In this document: piece after piece, positions 45,345-53,819 of the stretch
Layout of the letters: every line of letters starts with the position of its first letter
Numbering within the stretch: position 1 is the stretch's first letter
Source: Bacteroidia bacterium
GTDB lineage: Bacteria > Bacteroidota > Bacteroidia > Cytophagales > JAAEPT01
DNA: 64,000 nucleotides
Reading direction: 5' to 3'
Assembly (NCBI GenBank): GCA_030431525.1
Contig: JAUIJC010000005.1
Location: 1-64,000 of the forward strand
The notes under the pieces: model-generated
The model's input: the letters and a program-made list of their open reading frames with translations, nothing else
What the model was told of the DNA's origin: nothing
Database searches by the model: none
Position numbers and translations under genes: made by a program

Positions 45345-45767
45345 TTAAGCGGCATCGTCTTTCTGCTCGAAAAAGGTCTTTATGATTTCACTCACCTTAT
45401 CTATGGTCAGCGGTTTCTTGAGGAATTTTTTCACATCCTCATATTGCAATGAGCGTGTTTTGTCGTCTGGATTCAGAGAGGTGGTCAACATCACAACCGT
45501 GCTTTGATCCTTCTGATCCACATCGAGTTGGTGATAATCCTTTAAAAATTCCCAACCGTCCATGCCTGGCATATTAATGTCAAGGAAGATGAGCTCAGGA
45601 ATCTTATTGGGGTCCTTATGGATTTCCTTTAGGTAGGACAATGCTTTTTGGGCTTCGTCGAAGACCAAGATCCGTTTGGTACAGTCTGTTTCGCCAATGA
45701 TGAATTCATTGAAAAAATTAGTGGGTTCATCATCGTCAATAAGCATGATGCAGTTCAGTTTCTCCAT
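45345..45767 (-). CDS. Single-domain response regulator (140 aa)
   Basis: A receiver domain only, of the Rcp1/CheY-like kind with no output domain. Acidic pocket in MLIDDDEPTNFFNE (about 8-21), phospho-acceptor Asp in ELIFLDINMPGMDGWEFL (about 60), Thr in VMLTTSLNPDD (about 94) and Lys in KFLKKPLTIDK (about 115). It lies 114 bases downstream of the two paralogous sensor kinases on the same strand, and is the likely receiver for that pair. The ATG at 45767 is chosen because related regulators start at this position; an ATG at 45785 is also possible. Confidence 0.9.
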   Translation of the reverse strand: MEKLNCIMLIDDDEPTNFFNEFIIGETDCTKRILVFDEAQKALSYLKEIHKDPNKIPELIFLDINMPGMDGWEFLKDYHQLDVDQKDQSTVVMLTTSLNPDDKTRSLQYEDVKKFLKKPLTIDKVSEIIKTFFEQKDDAA

Positions 45768-45880
45768 TTTCTGCACTTTCGTCATTGGGGTATTATTGTG
45801 TACGAAAGAAATGGAGATGCATTTAACCCGCTTCGTTTTTTATGGGGAATTTCCAGTTTTGGGAATTTTGGAAGGCCATC

Positions 45881-47152
45881 TTACAGCCCTTGAGGCAGGG
45901 TAAAGCAGATACAGGTGCCATTTTCCTCACTACAATCAATCCAGATGTCACCGCCATGACGCTCCACAATTTTTTGGCATTGCGAGAGTGAAATCCGCGA
46001 TTCGTCCATGTATTCCGAGGATTCATTGAGGCCAAAGGGATGAAAAATATCCCGCCATTGATGCTGTGGAATGATCCTTCCTTTGTACCGAAAGCAGATT
46101 TTCCACAAGCCCTTTTCATCCTCAAGATCAATCGTAATGCGTTGTTTTTCACGTTGGGTGGATTGCCGAATGGCATAAGAAATCAAATTCTGGAAGATGA
46201 TCCGCAGTCCCACGCTATTGGCGACTATGGTGGATTTAGTCTGCTGTTGGAAATCGATTTGGGTGTCATGTTCCGTGATAAGGCTCCGAATATCGTTTTT
46301 CACCTCTTGTAGAATCTCCTCGATATCATTGTGATGGAGTTCAAAATCTTGACCTACTCGCAAGTATTCCAGAATGTTATGGATGTTTTGAGACATCCGT
46401 TGGGCGGTGTTTGTAACCGCCTCAATTTGCTTTTCAATGTCGTCTTGACTCTCCTCAGGTAGCCGTGTTTTTAAAATTTCGGTGAACATGGAGATATTTC
46501 GAAGTGGCTCCTGAAGGTCATGAGAAGTAATGTGAATAAACTCGTTCAGTTCCGTATTGCTTTGTTCGAGCTCCGAGTTTTTGGACTCTAATGCGTCCAT
46601 TTTAATGGTTAGTTGTTTGACGTAGATATTGGCTGATATCACAATGATCAAGGAGGAGAATAATAGCAGTGTGCCATCCAATGCCCATGTTATGACTTCA
46701 TGATCCAGATGTTTTAAATCATGGTTGATTATTAGTTTTTTTGATGAGTATAAGTAGGCGAATATGACATAAAGTACTATGGAGATAGAGAATGAAAATA
46801 TGGTTTCCTTTTTAGAGGATGTAAAGTAGGAGAAGATGGGGATTAGAACCAGTAGCGTTTTGGAAGGTGAAAAAATGCCAAAAACGACAAAGCCATTTAT
46901 TGCTCCTATTAAGAGTAGGGCAATTAGTGTGTAGACTATTTTGGTGAAATGTATTGAATTCCTGAATACATAGAGGAATGTGAGTGTTATTGGAATGGTT
47001 AATTCAATTATAAATATTGGTTGAAAACCAAGTATAATTACTCTAATGGTGCTGTTTAATATGTCAATTAATGAAAATACAACACTGAATAAAAGGCTCG
47101 TGTGAACAATCTTTTTCCGAATGATGTACAGTTCTTTACTTATAGGTTTCAT
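45881..47152 (-). CDS. Sensor kinase KA: His present, ATP site degenerate (423 aa)
   Basis: Six hydrophobic helices (about residues 18-180) lead to a coiled coil and a HisKA domain with ITSHDLQEPLRN (His211, codon 46520-46522). The ATP-binding domain is damaged in every nucleotide-contacting box: the N box reads FQNLISYAIR (320-329, second Asn replaced by Tyr); where DNGIGIP should be there is FRYKGRIIP (354-362); and the glycine-rich G2 is replaced by ESRISLSQ (384-391). Flanking sequence (IVERHGGDIWID) is well kept, so the domain is folded but probably cannot bind ATP. The start is 4 bases after the stop of the paralogous kinase upstream. Length and topology match the paralog closely. Confidence 0.88.
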   Translation of the reverse strand: MKPISKELYIIRKKIVHTSLLFSVVFSLIDILNSTIRVIILGFQPIFIIELTIPITLTFLYVFRNSIHFTKIVYTLIALLLIGAINGFVVFGIFSPSKTLLVLIPIFSYFTSSKKETIFSFSISIVLYVIFAYLYSSKKLIINHDLKHLDHEVITWALDGTLLLFSSLIIVISANIYVKQLTIKMDALESKNSELEQSNTELNEFIHITSHDLQEPLRNISMFTEILKTRLPEESQDDIEKQIEAVTNTAQRMSQNIHNILEYLRVGQDFELHHNDIEEILQEVKNDIRSLITEHDTQIDFQQQTKSTIVANSVGLRIIFQNLISYAIRQSTQREKQRITIDLEDEKGLWKICFRYKGRIIPQHQWRDIFHPFGLNESSEYMDESRISLSQCQKIVERHGGDIWIDCSEENGTCICFTLPQGL

Positions 47153-47156
47153 CTTA

Positions 47157-48425
47157 TTAGTCAGCAAGTAAAGTGAAGTGTACACTGGTTCCGTTCATTT
47201 CGGATTGGTCAATCCATATTTTTCCGCCATGTCGATCAACTATTTTTTTGCAAAGGGTCAGTCCAATGCCATTGCCTTTGGATAATTTTCGAGTATGTAT
47301 CCTGTAAAACAGTGAGAATACTTTTTCTCGATGGGATGCTGGAATCCCAATGCCGTTATCCGCAATGGTGAACTGCCAATGTTTTTTATTTTTGATTGAT
47401 TTAATGCGAATTATGGGGTTTTTATCTGCTTGCTGAAACTTGATAGCGTTGTCAATAATGTTCAGGAAAAGCAAGCGAACTGATTCATGGTTCCCCGTTA
47501 TTTCTGGTAGTCTATTCTCAAAGGATATATCAATTGGGTTGTTGTCGTATTTTTTGGTCAATTCTGTTATTGCTTCTTCTGCAATCCTTTGTGTGTCAAT
47601 AGACTCTGTTTTTATATTGTTATTTGTGATGTGGTTATAAGTGGTGAGGTCTTCAATGAGGGAATCAATGCGTTGGCTGGCTTCTGTAAGGTTTTCTATG
47701 CTTTTTTTAGAAATAGAGTCGCTAAAGTGTTGTTCGTACTTATTGATGTTTTCTATAGAATCTGAAACAGTAATGGAAGGGGTTTTTAAGTCAAGTGATA
47801 AGGTGCTTGAAATGCTTGATAGCTCTTTGTTTTTATGTGTTAGTTCGCTGTTTTTTTGATCAAGTGAATTGATGATTTTTATTAAGCTACTATTGTAGTT
47901 TTTGGTGATGCTGATGATGGATATACACATGAATAATAAGATGAATCCATCTGTGAACCATGAGTCAGCGTTGTAGGGAAGGAGGGTGATGTCTACTTTG
48001 CTGTGTAAAAAGTTATTTATGTGGAGGTATGCGAAAAGGGAATAGATAGAAAAGCTGGCTATAAACGTGTAAATCGTTTGGCGTATGCTTAGAATAAAAA
48101 AGGCGAATACAGGAATGATTACGATGATGTTTTTTGCAAATGAGGCAAAGCCAAACCCCCTTAGTCCGTTAATCGTTCCAATCAACAGTGCGATGATTAC
48201 GGTTATTATTTTGGTTTGTAGGGATAGTTTTTTTCTGAAAAAGTGGGTGGTGAAAATGGAAATTACGGTAATGTAAACGGGGACTAAATGATATATTTTA
48301 TTGATGCGTATGCATATGATTGTTCCGATAATCAATATTATCGTCCCGATGATGGTGGCATACCGCAATATTGAATCAGTAATTCTGTTCTTGAGTTCTA
48401 TATGCGCCTCGTGACTGGGTTTCAT
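47157..48425 (-). CDS. Sensor kinase KB: ATP site intact, His replaced by Leu (422 aa)
   Basis: Same layout as the kinase just downstream: six membrane helices (about 20-175), coiled coil, HisKA and HATPase domains. The H-box reads TLSLDLKTPSIT, with Leu at residue 211 (codon CTT, complement of 47793-47795) where the phospho-acceptor His belongs. The ATP-binding domain is textbook: NIIDNAIKF (N box), DNGIGIP (356-362), FSLFYRIH (F box) and GNGIGLTLCKKIVDRHGG (G2 from 384). It should bind ATP and phosphorylate in trans but cannot autophosphorylate on itself. The sequence in the membrane part is markedly AT-rich. The ATG at 48425 is preferred to an upstream in-frame start. Confidence 0.9.
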   Translation of the reverse strand: MKPSHEAHIELKNRITDSILRYATIIGTIILIIGTIICIRINKIYHLVPVYITVISIFTTHFFRKKLSLQTKIITVIIALLIGTINGLRGFGFASFAKNIIVIIPVFAFFILSIRQTIYTFIASFSIYSLFAYLHINNFLHSKVDITLLPYNADSWFTDGFILLFMCISIISITKNYNSSLIKIINSLDQKNSELTHKNKELSSISSTLSLDLKTPSITVSDSIENINKYEQHFSDSISKKSIENLTEASQRIDSLIEDLTTYNHITNNNIKTESIDTQRIAEEAITELTKKYDNNPIDISFENRLPEITGNHESVRLLFLNIIDNAIKFQQADKNPIIRIKSIKNKKHWQFTIADNGIGIPASHREKVFSLFYRIHTRKLSKGNGIGLTLCKKIVDRHGGKIWIDQSEMNGTSVHFTLLAD

Positions 48426-48545
48426 TCTCAGGAAAAAAAGGGCTGTTGTTTGAGAGGGTGAGAGGCATCCGCCCCTTTGAAGTACAACGAATATTTTTCG
48501 TACAAGGATGCACTTTCGAACAATCCCAAAAAGTAAAAAAACAAA

Positions 48546-48587
48546 AAATCGCCAGCCCCAATGCACTTTGATTGGGACTGGCGATTT
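48546..48587 (-). terminator. Terminator of the OB-fold lipoprotein gene
   Basis: AAATCGCCAG (48546-48555) pairs with CTGGCGATTT (48578-48587), with an inner CCCAAT/ATTGGG stem. On the minus strand it ends in a T run. It separates the gene ending at 48606 from the kinase pair. Confidence 0.88.
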
Positions 48588-48605
48588 GGATTGATTCCTA
48601 TGAAA

Positions 48606-49592
48606 TCAGTAAATCAGGCAATTCTCAACAGACACGGTTTCTGTCACGCTGTTGATGCCTTCGCAGGTGCCTACCAAGGTTAGTTTTTCGCCTTTTTTCA
48701 GGGAGGATGTCTTTTTGTCGTTCGGGAGGTAGCAGTTCACTTCACCGAAGAAGTCGCCAGATTTTAGGATGGCGTAAGGCTTGCCCATCATGTCCTTGCT
48801 GACGCCTTGCAAACGGCCAGTTACGGCAATGCGCTTGCCTTTCATTTTGTTGTCAGCCGAAACTTCATTTTCCTCATAGGCCTTGTAAAGGTCTTTGGAG
48901 TCGATGGCCATTTCATAATGAAGTTCGCTATCCTTGTTAACCTTCCCCAGTTGGTCGTTCAAGGCATCTTGTTGCCAGAGGTGAGGATAAAGCAAATCAT
49001 CTTTGCGGGAGCTTTTCATGATTTCCTTGCCACGGGCGTGGACAAGTTCCTCAAGCAAATCTTCGTTCTTGCTGTTCAAGGCACCAAAGGCGTAAAGCAG
49101 GTTGAATGGCTCCACTTTTTCATCTCCTACGACCTTTTCTTCTGTCTGATAAAGACCGTATTTGGTTTTGTATCGGTCAAAAATCTCCAAAATATCTGAG
49201 GAGAAACCACCGCAACCATGAAGCGATGCTACGAGTTCGCAAAACTTCACATGCTCCTTGTTGCCTTTGCGTTTAAAATCACGAGTGAGTTCGTATTTGC
49301 CGTTTGTGCGCAGAGAGCCCAATGAATAGCCAAGGTTTTCGACCAATGGGAGGTATTCTGCGGTGACCACTTTTTCAGTCACCAATGTTTTATAGAGTTC
49401 GTTGGCTTCAATCTGCTCTAACAAGGCAGTACGCTCTGCACTGGCTTTTTCTGGGGCTTTGTCGCCCACGACAGCTTGAGCTGTTTTTTGGTAGTCGTCA
49501 AAGTTTTCTGTGGCTGACTGTTCGCCTCCACCACAGCTGAAAAGGGTGCCTGTTAGGGCAAGCGCAAGAAAATATTTGTTTTGATGACGCAT
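48606..49592 (-). CDS. Lipoprotein with C-terminal OB-fold (tRNA_anti-like) (328 aa)
   Basis: The signal ends LFSC (Cys about 20), then GGGE. The central part (about 40-225) is helical and contains EHVKFCELVASLHGCGGF, without a known family. The last 90 residues (LYKAYEENEVSADNKMKGKR onward, through VTGRLQGVSKDMMGKP, EVNCYLPND and KKGEKLTLVGTCEG) match the tRNA_anti-like OB-fold found in many secreted bacterial proteins, where it is not known to bind tRNA. It is probably periplasmic or surface-attached. The ATG at 49592 is chosen over an adjacent TTG. Confidence 0.75.
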   Translation of the reverse strand: MRHQNKYFLALALTGTLFSCGGGEQSATENFDDYQKTAQAVVGDKAPEKASAERTALLEQIEANELYKTLVTEKVVTAEYLPLVENLGYSLGSLRTNGKYELTRDFKRKGNKEHVKFCELVASLHGCGGFSSDILEIFDRYKTKYGLYQTEEKVVGDEKVEPFNLLYAFGALNSKNEDLLEELVHARGKEIMKSSRKDDLLYPHLWQQDALNDQLGKVNKDSELHYEMAIDSKDLYKAYEENEVSADNKMKGKRIAVTGRLQGVSKDMMGKPYAILKSGDFFGEVNCYLPNDKKTSSLKKGEKLTLVGTCEGINSVTETVSVENCLIY

Positions 49593-49677
49593 CAAAAAGA
49601 GGTTTTTGGGTTCGAAAGACGGGAAACAAATTACGGCTTTTTTGGTTCACAGGAGATTGGGGCGGTGTTCTTGTGGG

Positions 49678-49694
49678 GACGCTTTCAAAGCGTC
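49678..49694. repeat. REP-like hairpin
   Basis: GACGCTTtcaAAGCGTC is a perfect 7-bp stem with the TCA loop seen in the other REP hairpins of this window. It sits in the divergent region between the OB-fold lipoprotein and YceI genes. Confidence 0.55.
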
Positions 49695-49773
49695 ACTACG
49701 TAATGATTAGTTCAGCGGATTGTTATTCTTTTGCTTATTTTAGAACCTTGTTGATAAAAAATTGCATTAACCC

Positions 49774-50337
49774 ATGAAACGAATTTCTATTCTCTTAAGC
49801 CTCACCGTGGCTTCCCTTTTGGCTTTTGCCTTCACGCAGGCCGTCACCCCGATGTACCTTTTGAATGCCTCAGCCAGCTCCATCAACTGGACAAGCAAGG
49901 GCGATACGCCACATACGGGCACTTTTAAGTTCAAGTCTGGTAACATCAAGGTGGACAAGAAGATTATCCGTGGTGGATTCTTCTACATCAACATGAACGC
50001 CATCAAGGTGTCCGACATTTCTGATGAGGGATTCAACGAGCAGGAGCGTGAGCGCATGCGTGCTGAGGATTACCTCGATATCGCAAAGCATAAGGACGCT
50101 ACGTTCAAAATCACAAAGGCCGTTCGTAAGGATGTTGCTGAAGGGGAACCAAATGTTGACATCACTGGTGAGTTCACCATGAAGGGCAAGAAGGAGGTCA
50201 TCAGCTTCCCATCCGTGGTTGATTTCGGCAAGAAGAACACTTCTTTGAAAGCCACTATTTTGTTGAAAAAAGATGTGTGGGAAATGCCTGAGGATTTGGA
50301 GTTGTCTATCGACGTTCAAACCAACTTGAAAAAATAA
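49774..50337 (+). CDS. YceI-family periplasmic protein (187 aa)
   Basis: A signal peptide (about 1-22) is followed by the YceI lipocalin-like beta barrel: SASSINWTSKGDTPHTGTFKF, RGGFFYINMNAIKVSDI, AEDYLDIAKHKDATFKITKA, VDITGEFTMKGKKEVISFP and the C-terminal DLELSIDVQTNLKK. Family members bind isoprenoid or amphiphilic ligands. The ligand here is unknown. The conserved residues and length match the family. It is convergent with the PagL-like gene, with a shared terminator between. Confidence 0.92.
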   Translation: MKRISILLSLTVASLLAFAFTQAVTPMYLLNASASSINWTSKGDTPHTGTFKFKSGNIKVDKKIIRGGFFYINMNAIKVSDISDEGFNEQERERMRAEDYLDIAKHKDATFKITKAVRKDVAEGEPNVDITGEFTMKGKKEVISFPSVVDFGKKNTSLKATILLKKDVWEMPEDLELSIDVQTNLKK

Positions 50338-50360
50338 TTAAGCCTCAATAGGGCCGAATA

Positions 50361-50391
50361 AAGGAGCGCTGAGTTAGACTCGGTGCTCCTT
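50361..50391. terminator. Bidirectional terminator, YceI / PagL-like
   Basis: AAGGAGC (50361-50367) and GCTCCTT (50385-50391) form a stem, with an inner CTGAG/CTCGG, followed by T's on the plus strand. The stop codons of the converging genes are within 25 bases. Confidence 0.82.
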
Positions 50392-50393
50392 TT

Positions 50394-51461
50394 TTATTTC
50401 CTGAAACGGTAGCCAATTCCCCATTCCACCATCTCCGCCTTCACCAAATGGGCTTTCACCGATACGCTTCCGAATAGTTCGTTATAGATTTTATAGCGCA
50501 AGCCTAATCGTTCATAGAAAAATCGTCCGTAGGAGGGCTCATTGAATACATAAACAGCCACTTGGGCAAACAGCGTCAGCTTGTTGTAAATCTGCTCAAA
50601 TCCCGATTTTACGGCAATGGATGTGCTTTTGTCGTTCTGAAAGCTCTCATAATATTCATTGTAGAAGATGTCAATGCCAATCGGGTACTTGCATTTGTGT
50701 TGCCATTGGAAGTTGTAGGCCATGCTCACCGTGGTACCCATAAAACGGTCGCCATTTTCCTCAAGCTGTTTTTGACCGATGGCCAACATCACCGTAAAAT
50801 CCCCTTTGCTTTTCAGTTCTGGTACTCTTAAGCGTTTGAACGTTGGCCTCTTGGGGTTGAAATACCAATCAATGCCCCCATAAAGCCCATAGAGGTTCAA
50901 GCCAAGGTTGGGTTTTTGGTAAGATCCATTAGAGAAATGAGTGAAATGTCCCCCAAAGTTTAGGTTGGTTTGTTGGCCCACCTGCCACGATCCCTCAAAG
51001 CGCACATCGATGTGAACATTCATGGTGCTCCCGATGGCGTTGTTCTTTGGGTTCCGTTCTTCACTGAATGGCTTTAGAAAGGAGGTGCCCACACTGATTC
51101 GGTTGTTGAATTCAAATTTTTTGCGCCGAACCATGGTAAAATTCATGAATCCATACATCGAAAAGGGGTAGCCCAACACATCTTCAGGGAAGTTGATAAT
51201 CGATACGCCAAAGCCATAGGAGGGATAGCGGTACAGCTGGTTCCAAAAGTTGTCGCCAGTCGTCTGTTTCGAAAAGCGCAGGTCAAGGGCCTGATAAAAA
51301 TTGTTCAGCAACACCCCGTCAAGCTCTGGGTGAGGAACGATTCGCCCCATAGCGAGGTCTGCCTCCAAGAAGGCTTCCTCTCCCTTTTCGTCTTGGGCAA
51401 TGGCCCTTTGGCAAAGGAAGAGTGATAATAAGACCAAGAAGTACTGTCTCCATCTAGACAT
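50394..51461 (-). CDS. PagL-like lipid A deacylase/acyloxyacyl hydrolase (355 aa)
   Basis: A signal peptide (about 1-22, ending RAIAQ) is followed by an outer-membrane beta barrel with alternating aromatic strands. The motif GGHFTHFSNGSYQKPNLGLN (about 175-194) resembles the PagL active-site region, in which a His and Ser remove an acyl chain from lipid A. Proteins of this type are common in Bacteroidota and longer than PagL of Salmonella. Activity is inferred from the motif only. The ATG at 51461 is chosen because it starts the signal peptide. It is divergent from the membrane protein at 51576. Confidence 0.75.
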   Translation of the reverse strand: MSRWRQYFLVLLSLFLCQRAIAQDEKGEEAFLEADLAMGRIVPHPELDGVLLNNFYQALDLRFSKQTTGDNFWNQLYRYPSYGFGVSIINFPEDVLGYPFSMYGFMNFTMVRRKKFEFNNRISVGTSFLKPFSEERNPKNNAIGSTMNVHIDVRFEGSWQVGQQTNLNFGGHFTHFSNGSYQKPNLGLNLYGLYGGIDWYFNPKRPTFKRLRVPELKSKGDFTVMLAIGQKQLEENGDRFMGTTVSMAYNFQWQHKCKYPIGIDIFYNEYYESFQNDKSTSIAVKSGFEQIYNKLTLFAQVAVYVFNEPSYGRFFYERLGLRYKIYNELFGSVSVKAHLVKAEMVEWGIGYRFRK

Positions 51462-51575
51462 TAGCCCACATGCTTTTGTCCGCGTATGTTTCCTGCCATT
51501 TTTTACGAAAAAAGTGATGGAAAAGGTTGTCTCCATACAACCTTCAGATTTACTGCGTCGTTCCTAATAAGTACA

Positions 51576-52166
51576 ATGGAGAAGGAAACGATAACAGCAA
51601 GCATTTCCCCGAGGGCATACACTCGTGTAGGCGCCTATCTCAGGGTCGGGAAGTTCTTACATATTTCTTTCTTGATCTGTTTGTTCATGGCGTGGACAGA
51701 TTATCAAGAATGGAAGGCTGGGGATGGTGGGCAGTTTTGGATGATGATTTGGTGGATTTACCTATCCATCTTTCCTCTGTTGGATGGCCGTTCCCGATTT
51801 CAGAACTATAAAAAGTTGAAGGATCAGCTCTATGACTATGGTTTTCAGTCCAAACTGCTGAAGCCATTCATGATATCCCGTTGCCAACGAGAGGCGGCCA
51901 TGGTGGCGGCCAAGGAACTGGGTATGGGAAAAAGACTGAAGGAGTTCATCAATCAAAAAGGGTACAGATGGTATCATTTTGTGCCTGATTTTGTGTGGTC
52001 GCATCCTTTTTTCTGGTTGTCGCCCAAGTTCTGGACCTTCACGTTCTTCGCCCCTCGATATCGACCTCATCATAATTATCGTGAAATAGCTCGACAGACC
52101 TATGTCCGCGCCGTTATTGCAAGTTCAGAACCTGACCAAGTCGTTCAGCAAAAAAAGAGTGCTTAA
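51576..52166 (+). CDS. Hypothetical membrane protein, first gene of ABC operon (196 aa)
   Basis: Two hydrophobic helices (about 27-44 and 56-75) lie between a basic N-terminus and a soluble, basic C-terminal part (about 80-196) rich in aromatic residues (HFVPDFVWSHPFFWLSPKFW). I know no family. Its 3' end overlaps the ABC ATPase gene by 65 bases in another frame, so the genes are tightly linked. The ATG at 51576 is the first likely start. The open frame reaches further upstream but without a membrane-protein-like beginning. Confidence 0.65.
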   Translation: MEKETITASISPRAYTRVGAYLRVGKFLHISFLICLFMAWTDYQEWKAGDGGQFWMMIWWIYLSIFPLLDGRSRFQNYKKLKDQLYDYGFQSKLLKPFMISRCQREAAMVAAKELGMGKRLKEFINQKGYRWYHFVPDFVWSHPFFWLSPKFWTFTFFAPRYRPHHNYREIARQTYVRAVIASSEPDQVVQQKKSA

Positions 52167-52986
52167 CGGGGTAAGCTTCTCAGTGCACTCGGGAGAAATC
52201 TTGGGTTTGCTTGGTCCTAATGGGGCAGGCAAAAGCACGGTGATGAAGCTACTGGTTGGGTTGATAAAAGCTGATGGAGGAGATGTGCTGTGGCAAGGTC
52301 AATCCATTTGGAAAGATTTGAGGGTATTTCGCCAACGTTGTGGGATACTTATAGAAGGGCCAGCGCTCTTTCCCTATCTCCCTGCAAAGAAAAACCTCAG
52401 TCTGGCGGCCCGATATTCTGGGCTAAACCCAGATCAGGGGTATTTGGAAAGGTTGCTTGAAGTGGTGGGACTTTCACCAAGGAATGAACAGCAGGTGAGC
52501 CAGTATTCCTTGGGGATGAAGCAGCGGTTGGGGCTTGCATTGGCCTTGGTGCATCAACCAGACTTCTTGTTACTGGATGAACCCTTTAATGGGTTGGATC
52601 CAAATGGCGTAAGGGAGTTGAGGCTGCTCTTGGAGGAATTGGCCTATCATGAAGGAAAAACCATTCTCTTGTCTTCACATATGTTGGGTGAGGTGGAGGA
52701 ATTGTGTGAGCGACTGGTGCTGATTAATGATGGGAAGGTGGTGAAAGAGGGAAATCTTACGGATTTAATGAATGAGGGGAAAAGTACTTATATCATCGAA
52801 TGCGAAGAGATAGACATAGCGAACGGCGTTTTGAAGGCCTTTGGGGAGACCACCCAAAACCGGATGGGCTTGAGTATAGATTTGAGCAGGAATCAGGTGC
52901 CGGAGGTGCTGTCTCAGTTGCAGCATCACAAGGTGAGGGTGTTCGCCATGAAGCAGAAAAATCGACTGGAAGGGCTGTTTCAGTAG
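52102..52986 (+). CDS. ABC transporter ATP-binding protein (294 aa)
   Basis: Walker A in GLLGPNGAGKSTVMKLL (about 35-51), Q-loop region, signature YSLGMKQRLGLALAL (about 135), Walker B FLLLDEPFNGLDPNG (about 156-170) and switch His in LLSSHMLGEVEEL (about 192). Placement and C-terminal tail (RLEGLFQ) are those of the BcrA/NatA-like exporter group, often for peptides or antibiotics. It partners with the permease encoded immediately downstream. The substrate is unknown. The ATG at 52102 lies inside the upstream gene, indicating coupling. Confidence 0.93.
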   Translation: MSAPLLQVQNLTKSFSKKRVLNGVSFSVHSGEILGLLGPNGAGKSTVMKLLVGLIKADGGDVLWQGQSIWKDLRVFRQRCGILIEGPALFPYLPAKKNLSLAARYSGLNPDQGYLERLLEVVGLSPRNEQQVSQYSLGMKQRLGLALALVHQPDFLLLDEPFNGLDPNGVRELRLLLEELAYHEGKTILLSSHMLGEVEELCERLVLINDGKVVKEGNLTDLMNEGKSTYIIECEEIDIANGVLKAFGETTQNRMGLSIDLSRNQVPEVLSQLQHHKVRVFAMKQKNRLEGLFQ

Positions 52987-53012
52987 GTGTTTTACGACTT
53001 CTGGGGCTTGAG

Positions 53013-53819
53013 TTGTTCAAATTGAAGCGCCGTCCTTTGGGCTATTTAGCGCTGGGAGCAATCATCATTATTGATTTGGTGGTGTTTGTAGCGGCAGCCT
53101 TGGAGGGGCAGCTGTTTCTCGATTTTTTCACAGAAAACCTTCAAGAGACCTTCTTTTTCCAAGGGAATCTTCTGAATGGCAGTTTGGTGAGCTACCTCAT
53201 CTTGAACAGCCTATGGTTTCATATTCCACTAATTGTTGTCGTTGTCGCTTGTGCATTGGTTGGAGGTGAGGGGAACGATGGTTCCCTGCAGACGATTCTC
53301 ACCAGAAAAGCCAGCCGAGGGGCTTATGTGCTGAGTAAGTATTTGTTGGTGACTTTGGTGTCTTTGGTGCTCGTTCTTTTGTTAGCGGCAACAAGTCTTG
53401 GGCTGAGCTATGGATTTTTTGGTAGGGGGGACTTATTGGTCTTGATGGAAACGCTCAACATCATTCCTTTTGAGGATGCGCTAATGAGATTGATTGGGGC
53501 TTTCGCCTTTGGGATGTTGGCCATGATTACCGTTGGGTTGATGGCAGCGACAATTTCACTCTTTTTTGACAGCCCCGTGAACGCCATTTTAGTTTCCATC
53601 TTCAGTATGATTCTTCTGACGATTATCGGCAAGGGAATGCCGGCTTCTGTGGGCTGGGCAAAATTGCTGTTTGTCTATCACCTAAGTGGTTGGCAGAACT
53701 TTTTTCCCTTCGAAGTAGCGTGGTCAGAATTGGTTGAATCACTATTGGTTTTATTGATTCATTGTATGGTCTTTATCCTTGTTGGCGTATGGTATTTCAG
53801 GAGAAAAGATTTGGTATAA
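53013..53819 (+). CDS. ABC transporter permease (about 268 aa, start uncertain)
   Basis: Six hydrophobic helices (from GYLALGAIIIIDLVVFVAAA to FILVGVWYFRR) fit the BcrB-like ABC-2 permease family. The family begins with a pattern like LRLLGLELFKLKRRPLG, which is present here from 52989. No ATG or GTG lies in frame between 52800 and the first helix. The candidate starts are TTG at 53013 (used here) or CTG at 53001. An ATG at 52800 would add 70 residues translated from inside the ATPase gene and is unlikely. The 3' end overlaps the next gene by 31 bases. Confidence 0.8.
   Translation: MFKLKRRPLGYLALGAIIIIDLVVFVAAALEGQLFLDFFTENLQETFFFQGNLLNGSLVSYLILNSLWFHIPLIVVVVACALVGGEGNDGSLQTILTRKASRGAYVLSKYLLVTLVSLVLVLLLAATSLGLSYGFFGRGDLLVLMETLNIIPFEDALMRLIGAFAFGMLAMITVGLMAATISLFFDSPVNAILVSIFSMILLTIIGKGMPASVGWAKLLFVYHLSGWQNFFPFEVAWSELVESLLVLLIHCMVFILVGVWYFRRKDLV

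Noticed and set aside
47793-47795. Leu211 of kinase KB as a mere sequencing error for His
   Set aside because: It cannot be excluded from one sequence (single base), but the following H-box residue is also altered (TPS instead of TPL) and the partner kinase has complementary damage, so I keep the biological reading.
47157-48425. AT-rich membrane half of kinase KB as horizontally acquired
   Set aside because: Hydrophobic codons (TTT, ATT, TTA) alone lower the GC content, and the kinase domain resembles its neighbours; the evidence is insufficient.
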